From an uncultured Lachnospiraceae bacterium (GTDB taxonomy: Bacteria > Bacillota > Clostridia > Lachnospirales > Lachnospiraceae): a stretch of DNA of 35,635 nt. The DNA is taken from the NCBI GenBank assembly GCA_947625465.1, contig CANQOK010000026.1, forward strand, positions 1 through 35,635, written 5' to 3'. Within the stretch, counting starts at the first letter, position 1. Each line of letters opens with the position of its first letter. A program made the position numbers and the translations under genes. The notes beneath the pieces were generated by a model. It ran no database searches, was not told the origin of the DNA, and was given only the letters and a program-made list of their open reading frames with translations. Positions 29,448 through 35,635 of the stretch are shown one piece after another.

Positions 29448-32300
29448 TTAGTCGTGTGAAAGACCGGATACTGTATTATCTGCCGTACCTTTCAGAATAT
29501 CATCCAGCTTCTTTTCGCCGTAGCAGAATTTAAGCACGTCTCTTGCCACTTCCGCGGAATAGGCGGATTCATCGCCGTATGGGATATAAACGCTGATCGC
29601 GTATTCCGGATCGTCTGCCGGCGCATATCCGACGAAAACCGCGTGGGACAGACGGCGTTCATTTTCCTGTGCCGTACCGGTTTTTCCGGCAACCCGCACG
29701 TTCAGGCTCTGAAATACACTTCCAACCGTACCGCTTGGCGCGGTAACCATTTCCATACCGGAGCGGATCGCGTTCCAGGTGGAATCGGAAAGCGTTACCG
29801 TATTGATCAGCTTGGGAGGCTGCTCATACACTGTCTCGCCGTTTTTATCTGCAACTCTGTCTACCAGAGTCAGTTCATAATTGGTCCCGTGATTTGCCAG
29901 CGTTGAAATATATCTGGCAAGCTGGGCTGCCGTATAACCGTGTTTTCCCTGTCCGATCGCCGAACGGACTGCACTTTCCGTTGAAAAAATCGGTTCGGAT
30001 TCTGTAATCTCAACGCCGGACTTGGAGGTCAGTCCCAGCTGATCCGCATATTTTTTCAGCCGTTCCAGACCGTATTCATTACTGAAGGTATCTTCATCTA
30101 CCGTTGCCAGCCGATATCCCACCTCATAAAAGAAAAAGTTGCAGGATACGCCCAGCGCCTTTACCACATTGGTGGAGCCGTGTGCGCCCGGATAAATCCA
30201 GCAGCGGGCAGCCGGCACCACTTTCGTATAGATACCGGTGGCATAGATGTATTCATCGGTGCTGATCACGCCTTCTTCCAGACCGGCAATGGCAGAAACC
30301 ATCTTAAATGTGGAACCTGGGGCCAAGGTCGTCTGCGTCGCCCGGTTATAGAGCGGATCTGAACTGTCGTCCAGAAGTTTTGCCCAATAATCCGCGTCTA
30401 CCGTACCGGAAAAATAGTTATTGTCATAACTGGGATATGTGACCATAGCCAGTACGCTTCCTGTATTCGGATCTGTCAGGACCACGGAACCGGAACAGGG
30501 ATCCAGAGCCAGCTGCGCAGGCGTAATGTTGATCTTTCTGATCTGCTCCACCATAAAAGAGTACGCATCGCTGCTGCTGCCCTGTGCCAGACGGTTATAT
30601 GCGGTTTCGTCCATATCCAGAACCTTTTGGTCAAACAGTATCATGCACAGCGCATTCCCGGATATGCTGCCGTCATAAACCATATAGCGGTAGATCAGCT
30701 TCGCGAAACTCTTATTGTCTTCCAGCAAAGCGATCAGCTGTTCCACCAGACGCAGATAAGAATCTTCCGCTGTGGTATACTTCTCATCTGTTTCTAATTT
30801 GGAGACATCGATCCAGCCGCTGGTGATCGCATACGCGTAAAAGGTATGCATATCGACCTTGCCGTCCAGATAATCCTGATAGGTCTTGTCCGCAGGATCG
30901 ATCTGGGAAGTCAGGAGATACCCGTTATCCCGAAGCAGTTCATAAATCTTATTCGCATAGTCATAATACGCTTCATCCAGCTGCTCCAGCGGGGTGCCGG
31001 AATCTGACTGCAGTTCTTTCTTTAATCGGTCAAGGACCTGGGCGCGCCGCTCTTTAAACCAACTGTAAATCCGTTTTTCCATAGTTCCCGCCTGATCCGT
31101 TTCAAAGCGGTCAATATCGATGATATTATTGTTCAATAGCTGAAAATACACATCTTTAATCGATACATAGATATCCGGTTTTTTTTCATCTTCTTCTACA
31201 TCAAAATCTTCTTCTTTCAGCGGATCCGCATTCCGGATCTTAGAAACCAGGATTCCGGCTATTTTCTGCTCCAGCAGATGATAGGCGGCGATTGTCTTAT
31301 CCCGGTCAAGCGTTAAATAGAGATCATTTCCGCTGACTGCTTCCTTCTGCTCGATGATCTGCAGGATCTTACCGGTGGAATCGGCAAAAAACTGTTCGTA
31401 TCCTTTCTTTCCCTGCAGATAAGTCTCCATAGAGGCTTCCACGCCGGCTTTTCCCACGATATCGGAATTGTTATAATCCAGTCCCTGCTGGGTAAATTCA
31501 GCCAGCTGGCTTTCCGAGATCTTACCGGTATACCCGATAACCGGAGCAAAATAGATACTGTCGTTATACACACGTACGGTTTCCGTGGTAATGGAAACGC
31601 CCGTCAGCTCAGCTTCATGTTCCATTATGGCAGCCATCGTCTCCTGCGAGATATTGGTCGCAATCTGTGTCTCCATATACCGCTGATACGCGTTTTGTGC
31701 CAGGTTAAAGCGGATGTTTGCGATCTGAAGTTTTTCCCTCTGGCTGAAATCCATCTCTTCCAGCCCGTAGCGTTCGATTACATAATCATACACTTCGCCT
31801 GCCGATGCCCGTTCCAGGCTCTCGCCTTCTTTTTCATAGACGTCATCGCCGTAAATATCTTTCAGGAATCGAGTCTTCGAGGCATCGGAGGTTACGTTAA
31901 AGTACAGGTTGTCATCTTTGTCCAGCGCCAGTTTGAAATCAAAGATAACCGTATCGCCGTTTTTCTCAATCAGACGAATGGTATTGCCAATGATCTGATT
32001 TAACTGCTGCGCTTTTGTCTCGGAACTTTCCAGCTGATCCTCAATGGTAACGGCATAAGCCAGTTCGTTATAGGCCAGTACGTTGCCGTTCCGATCCAGG
32101 ATGTTTCCGCGCGTCGGCCTGGTTGTGCGTTCCTTGACAGCCTTTTGCACATACGTATTCATATAATAGGATTCGTTTACGATCTGCAGATCAAAAATGC
32201 GGTAAAGCAAAATCGAAAACAAGCCGGCAAAAACCACGCACAACATAAAGAGTCTGGATTTTAAGATATCCTTTAATACGTCCCATAAATAACCAAGCAT
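29448..32300 (-). CDS. mrdA: Penicillin-binding protein 2 (class B transpeptidase) with long insertion
   Basis: This elongasome transpeptidase crosslinks peptidoglycan made by RodA. The 950-residue protein has a short cytoplasmic N-terminus, one helix (about 16-36) and a dimerisation/pedestal domain (about 60-330; RPTRGNILDRNGNVLAYNE). The transpeptidase domain has Ser663-x-x-Lys666 (PGSTFKM), Ser719-Cys720-Asn721 and Lys873-Thr-Gly. Between about 355 and 595 lies a charged, mostly helical insertion not present in Gram-negative PBP2, though PBP2-like proteins of Clostridia are often long. It overlaps mreD by one base. Confidence 0.93.
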   Translation of the reverse strand: MLGYLWDVLKDILKSRLFMLCVVFAGLFSILLYRIFDLQIVNESYYMNTYVQKAVKERTTRPTRGNILDRNGNVLAYNELAYAVTIEDQLESSETKAQQLNQIIGNTIRLIEKNGDTVIFDFKLALDKDDNLYFNVTSDASKTRFLKDIYGDDVYEKEGESLERASAGEVYDYVIERYGLEEMDFSQREKLQIANIRFNLAQNAYQRYMETQIATNISQETMAAIMEHEAELTGVSITTETVRVYNDSIYFAPVIGYTGKISESQLAEFTQQGLDYNNSDIVGKAGVEASMETYLQGKKGYEQFFADSTGKILQIIEQKEAVSGNDLYLTLDRDKTIAAYHLLEQKIAGILVSKIRNADPLKEEDFDVEEDEKKPDIYVSIKDVYFQLLNNNIIDIDRFETDQAGTMEKRIYSWFKERRAQVLDRLKKELQSDSGTPLEQLDEAYYDYANKIYELLRDNGYLLTSQIDPADKTYQDYLDGKVDMHTFYAYAITSGWIDVSKLETDEKYTTAEDSYLRLVEQLIALLEDNKSFAKLIYRYMVYDGSISGNALCMILFDQKVLDMDETAYNRLAQGSSSDAYSFMVEQIRKINITPAQLALDPCSGSVVLTDPNTGSVLAMVTYPSYDNNYFSGTVDADYWAKLLDDSSDPLYNRATQTTLAPGSTFKMVSAIAGLEEGVISTDEYIYATGIYTKVVPAARCWIYPGAHGSTNVVKALGVSCNFFFYEVGYRLATVDEDTFSNEYGLERLKKYADQLGLTSKSGVEITESEPIFSTESAVRSAIGQGKHGYTAAQLARYISTLANHGTNYELTLVDRVADKNGETVYEQPPKLINTVTLSDSTWNAIRSGMEMVTAPSGTVGSVFQSLNVRVAGKTGTAQENERRLSHAVFVGYAPADDPEYAISVYIPYGDESAYSAEVARDVLKFCYGEKKLDDILKGTADNTVSGLSHD

Positions 32301-32824
32301 TACGTTTCACTCCCCTCTTCATATCGCAGAAGCCGTTTGTGGAGCTTTAAAAACTGCTTGTAGGAAAACAAAACCAGAACTGCCGTAAATATGATTTCCG
32401 GCAATACCGTATGTATAAAGTAATATCCGAACTGCAGACGATTCCGCAACATAAAATTTAACACAAAATAAATGAAATTGTAGGCGAAATCTGTCGCCGC
32501 AACCAAAATAATCGGAAAAATAATATCTTCTTCATAGATAAATCTGCGGATCATGCCATTCATATATCCCAGGTACATAAAAAGCAGCGCGGAAAACCCC
32601 AGAACCGTTCCGCCGAACAGATCCGCGCACAGGCCGCAGATAAATCCGGTATACATCCCTTCCCGTTTCCCCGCGATAAATCCGAAGACGCTGGTCAGCA
32701 GGATCATCAGATTCGGATACGGAATCTGGAAAGAAAACAGGGGAAATACGGCAGTCTGAATGAATGCAGCCAGAATCGCGATCCCAATTACAATGATTTT
32801 GCGAAGCACACTTCTTAAAAACAT
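32300..32824 (-). CDS. mreD: Rod shape-determining protein MreD
   Basis: MreD is a membrane partner of MreC and the elongasome. The 174-residue protein has about five helices, with the family segment FPYPNLMILL-like QIPYPNLMILLTSVFGFIAGKREGMYTGFICGLCADLFGG. It lies 13 bases after mreC and its stop shares a base with the PBP2 start. The protein sequence is typically variable, so context supports the name strongly. Confidence 0.92.
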   Translation of the reverse strand: MFLRSVLRKIIVIGIAILAAFIQTAVFPLFSFQIPYPNLMILLTSVFGFIAGKREGMYTGFICGLCADLFGGTVLGFSALLFMYLGYMNGMIRRFIYEEDIIFPIILVAATDFAYNFIYFVLNFMLRNRLQFGYYFIHTVLPEIIFTAVLVLFSYKQFLKLHKRLLRYEEGSET

Positions 32825-32837
32825 AGGCTGCCTCCTC

Positions 32838-33689
32838 CTATTTTTCGCCGCCTGTATCTTTTAACTGCTTAATGACAAGCACTTCTTCGATATGTTCAAA
32901 ATCTACGGCCGGAATCAGATATCCGGATTTTGTAAGGTCATTGGAATCTTCGGTCAGCTCTGTCACATATCCGATCAGGATCCCCGGCAGATACTTGGAA
33001 CTGATATGGGAAGTCAGTATCATATCTCCTTCCTTCACCGTAGAATCTTTCATGATATTTGTGATCCTCAGCAGTCCCGATTCAATCAGAGACAGATCTC
33101 CGTTTACGATGCAGAGATCGGAAGAAGACGCGCATTTTCCGCTGACATTATAGCCGTCGTCAATGATCGATTCTACAACGGCGGAATTCTCATATACCTC
33201 GGTTACGATCCCGACCAGACCGCCGCCGGAAATCACGTTCATATCCGGCTCGATTCCCTGATTCTTTCCGATGTCGATGTTAAAGGAATGAAACCAGTTC
33301 CCGCTTTCTTTGGCGATCACCTTTGCGGCTGCCGTATCATAATCCGGATAGTCATTGCCAAGCGCCAGCAGTTCCCGAAGCCGTTCCAGTTCATACCGGT
33401 TCTGCACCAGCATACTGTTTTCCTCCGTCAATTCATCCACACGCTGTTTCAGCCGTTCGTTTTCCGCAATGACCTCGTCCATTTCCTTGAAGGTATCTGT
33501 CTTATCGGCAAACCACATTCCCATGCGGTTGATCCCCCGCTGGATCGGCGTGATCACATAGGCAGCTCCGGTTTTAACCGCGCTGCGGACGCCAGGCAGC
33601 AGAAAGGAAATTCCAATCAGAGCGATACAGATTCCGCTTAATATCCATAACATATGTTTGGTTCGGATTTTATGGTTTAACTTTTTCAT
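32838..33689 (-). CDS. mreC: Rod shape-determining protein MreC
   Basis: MreC links cytoplasmic MreB to outer enzymes. The 283-residue protein has one N-terminal helix (about 12-30), a coiled coil (about 62-110; DEVIAENERLKQRVDELTEENSMLVQ) and the periplasm-side beta domain with VIAKESGNWFHSFNIDIGKNQGIEPDMNVISGGGLVGIV. It follows mreB by 15 bases. Confidence 0.95.
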   Translation of the reverse strand: MKKLNHKIRTKHMLWILSGICIALIGISFLLPGVRSAVKTGAAYVITPIQRGINRMGMWFADKTDTFKEMDEVIAENERLKQRVDELTEENSMLVQNRYELERLRELLALGNDYPDYDTAAAKVIAKESGNWFHSFNIDIGKNQGIEPDMNVISGGGLVGIVTEVYENSAVVESIIDDGYNVSGKCASSSDLCIVNGDLSLIESGLLRITNIMKDSTVKEGDMILTSHISSKYLPGILIGYVTELTEDSNDLTKSGYLIPAVDFEHIEEVLVIKQLKDTGGEK

Positions 33690-33704
33690 CGTATCTTCCA
33701 GCTC

Positions 33705-34748
33705 CTAATAATCATTTTCTCTGGGGGTGTATAAAAGTCCGCCAAGCTTCGGATTGTGAATGATCTCCATCAATCCCCGGATCACGGAAAGATCCGGCGA
33801 ATCCGCCAGATTCACATGCAGGCCGGTCGCTTCCGTAATCAGCTGGGAAAGCCCCGGGATCATGGAAGAACCTCCGGTCAGATAGATCCCGGTATCGATA
33901 ATATCCGCTGACAGTTCGGGCGGCGTCCGTTCCAGAAGCTGCCGGATGGCGTCGACCAGAGTATACAGAAGTTCATGGATCGCCTCACTGACAAGCAGCG
34001 CGGAGACCTGTTTATTGGCAGGCAGTCCGGTAATGATATTCCGGCCGAATACTTTCCAGGACCGCTCGTAAAATTCGTCTTCTTCTTCCTCTTCTTTCGG
34101 CAGCAGCGCATGGGCCAGACGAGTCTTTACCTGTTCCGCGGTCTTCATGCCGATCAGGATATTATATTTCTTGCGGACGACATTACAAATGGTTTCGTCC
34201 AGCTTATTGCCTCCCAGCTTGATGATTTTGCTGATTACGATACCGCCCAGGGAGGTAACGCTGATCTCCGTTGTATCCGCTCCGATATTGACGATCATAT
34301 TGCCGCGGGGACTGTCTACGTCAATACCTACGCCGACGGCGTCGGCAATGGGCTTATCCACCACGGCGATATCTTTTACCTTGATCTTGGAATCAGCCAC
34401 CAGATCGTAAAACGCCCGCTTTTCCACTTCTGATATATCTGTCGGTACAGCGATATAAAAGTCTCCGCTCTTTCGTTTCCGCGGCAGATTTACCTTGTCG
34501 AAGAAATGCTCAAACAGCATCTCCATATGTTCCATATCCGCGATTACGCCATAACGGATCGGAAAGGACACCTGAATATCTTCCGGCGTTTTTTCATACA
34601 TTTCAAACGCCTCATCTCCGAAACTGAACACCTGGTTTCCCGGTTTTAAGGCGATCACATTCCGCTCGTTCAGCAGCTGTTCTCCGCTCCGATTATATAT
34701 CTTTATATTGCTGGTGCCAAAATCAATCCCATAAATATGCTTTGCCAT
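33705..34748 (-). CDS. mreB: Rod shape-determining actin homologue MreB
   Basis: MreB forms membrane-bound filaments that steer wall synthesis. The 347-residue protein has the actin-fold motifs YGIDFGTSNIKIY, VVDKPIADAVGVG, NIGADTTEISV and LTGGSSMIPGL. An acidic stretch (LPKEEEEEDEFYERS, about 225-240) lies where typical MreB has a shorter loop, and several usual residues are changed, so it is a rather divergent MreB/Mbl. It lies 11 bases after radC with GGAGG upstream. Confidence 0.94.
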   Translation of the reverse strand: MAKHIYGIDFGTSNIKIYNRSGEQLLNERNVIALKPGNQVFSFGDEAFEMYEKTPEDIQVSFPIRYGVIADMEHMEMLFEHFFDKVNLPRKRKSGDFYIAVPTDISEVEKRAFYDLVADSKIKVKDIAVVDKPIADAVGVGIDVDSPRGNMIVNIGADTTEISVTSLGGIVISKIIKLGGNKLDETICNVVRKKYNILIGMKTAEQVKTRLAHALLPKEEEEEDEFYERSWKVFGRNIITGLPANKQVSALLVSEAIHELLYTLVDAIRQLLERTPPELSADIIDTGIYLTGGSSMIPGLSQLITEATGLHVNLADSPDLSVIRGLMEIIHNPKLGGLLYTPRENDY

Positions 34749-34759
34749 ACTGCCTCCTA

Positions 34760-35455
34760 TTAACCTGATATAATACCCATTTCCCTGAAACTTCTGTAGG
34801 TATTATCTCCGATAATAATATGATCTATTACCGGAATTCCCACGATTTCTCCCGCAGCCGCCAGTCTTCTGGTGCTTCGGATATCCTCTCTGCTGGGAGT
34901 CGGATCTCCGCTGGGATGATTGTGTAAAATACAGACAGAAACCGCGCCCCGTCTGAGCGCTTCCCGGAAAACTTCTCTGGGTTCCAGACAGGAAGCCATT
35001 ATGGTTCCCTGGGCAATATCAATTGTGTCTGTCATTCTCCCCTTGACATTGAGCAGAAGTACCTTTGTTACTTCGCGCTCCATATGCCGCATATCTTCCA
35101 TAAAATAACCGGCAATCGCCGCCGGATCTGTAAAGGTGACATGGTCCGCCAGTCGGGCCTTTACAATGCGTCTGGATAATTCCGCAATGCATAAAAGCTG
35201 CGCCGCCTTTACGGCGCCTACCCCTTCAATGGCCTGCAGTTCTTCTCTGGTGGTGTGTAACAACCGCAGCAGACCTTCATATCCGTTTCGGGGTTCCAAT
35301 AACTCCTGCGCCAGTGACAGCGCGGATTTCCCTTTTGTGCCGGACCGCAGAATGATGGCGATCAATTCCGCGTCTGTCAGATTTCCCGCTCCCTGCGCCG
35401 CAAAACGTTCATACGGGCGCTGCTGCGCGGGCAGTTCTTTCATTGTACGTTTCAA
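34760..35455 (-). CDS. radC: RadC family JAB-domain DNA repair protein
   Basis: The protein of about 231 residues has an N-terminal helix-hairpin-helix region (NLTDAELIAIILRSGTKGKSAL; IEGVGAVKAAQL). The C-terminal JAB/MPN metal-binding domain has the motif HNHPSGDPTPSREDI. A DNA repair role is historical and not well proved. I chose the TTG at 35455 because AAGGAGG lies 5 bases before it. The ATG at 35443 is too far from that site, and the frame is open to a TTG at 35494 without a site. It heads the mreBCD operon, as in many Bacillota. Confidence 0.92.
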   Translation of the reverse strand: MKRTMKELPAQQRPYERFAAQGAGNLTDAELIAIILRSGTKGKSALSLAQELLEPRNGYEGLLRLLHTTREELQAIEGVGAVKAAQLLCIAELSRRIVKARLADHVTFTDPAAIAGYFMEDMRHMEREVTKVLLLNVKGRMTDTIDIAQGTIMASCLEPREVFREALRRGAVSVCILHNHPSGDPTPSREDIRSTRRLAAAGEIVGIPVIDHIIIGDNTYRSFREMGIISG

Positions 35456-35519
35456 ATAAGCCTCCTTCTCTCCCCTCTCCAGAATATGGGCCAAGAAGTC
35501 ATCTTATTCTTTTTATCGT

Positions 35520-35548
35520 ATCATATTTCAACGGGAAAATATAGCCAA
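35520..35548 (-). promoter_or_regulatory. Promoter of the radC-mreBCD-min-rodA operon
   Basis: On the minus strand TTGGCT (35548-35543) and TATGAT (35525-35520) are 17 bases apart in AT-rich DNA. The remaining sequence to 35635 shows nothing else that I can identify. Confidence 0.55.
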
Positions 35549-35635
35549 TTTTTCAAATTTTTTGTGTCTTTTTTATCAATTTTAACCATAATTTTTCGAC
35601 TTCACGTTGTCCCGTAACTGAAATTGCCCGTATTT

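Overview
The window looks like chromosomal DNA of a low-to-mid GC anaerobic Bacillota, most probably class Clostridia near Lachnospiraceae. The evidence is gene order and protein families. It carries an rplU-prp-rpmA-obgE block with the Prp-type L27 extension, a lexA/yneA-like divergent pair with SOS boxes, a sepF-ylmH-divIVA block, and a radC-mreBCD-PBP2-minCDE-rodA-mgsA block. GGAGG ribosome binding sites and SigA-type promoters are common. There is no rRNA, tRNA, IS element or CRISPR array. This is housekeeping chromosome, not a mobile island, apart from the odd first ~1.8 kb.

Layout. (1) 1-1824: the truncated 3' part of a DUF4405-type membrane protein converges on a minus-strand operon of two unrecognised small membrane proteins. 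That operon has a strong promoter and a leader that looks like a transcription attenuator. A DUF3842 gene lies just upstream of it. (2) 2027-6186, plus strand: MBL-fold hydrolase, ketopantoate-reductase-like enzyme, MATE exporter, and a membrane metallophosphoesterase whose frame is broken at an A7 run. (3) 6205-11732, plus strand: promoter and probable L21 leader, rplU, prp, rpmA, terminator, obgE, yhbY, nadD, yqeK, rsfS and a transglutaminase-like lipoprotein. This is a ribosome-biogenesis and NAD cluster. (4) 11875-14773: lexA and a divergent YneA-like division inhibitor share an intergenic region with three SOS boxes. A tyrosine recombinase and a double zinc-ribbon protein diverge from interleaved promoters centred on a palindrome. 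(5) 14875-18870, minus strand: cytidylate-kinase-like protein, flippase-like membrane protein, pssA, psd and a PAP2 protein, together a phosphatidylethanolamine and lipid cluster. (6) 18950-25657, minus strand: HlyD-like protein, yggS, sepF, ylmH, divIVA, aroB, lspA, rluD. (7) 25714-25926, plus strand: DUF378 protein. (8) 26010-35455, minus strand: radC, mreB, mreC, mreD, PBP2, minC, minD, minE, rodA and mgsA, the elongasome and septum-placement operon.

Regions 4, 6 and 8 together hold much of the machinery for cell shape and division-site choice (MreBCD, RodA, PBP2, MinCDE, SepF, DivIVA) and an SOS-inducible division brake. The most interesting non-coding signals are a compact multi-hairpin element before mgsA with a 9-nt loop-to-flank complementarity, the attenuator-like leader at 1254-1384, and the interleaved divergent promoters at 14201-14244. 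Functional statements rest on recognising families by eye; no database search was possible.
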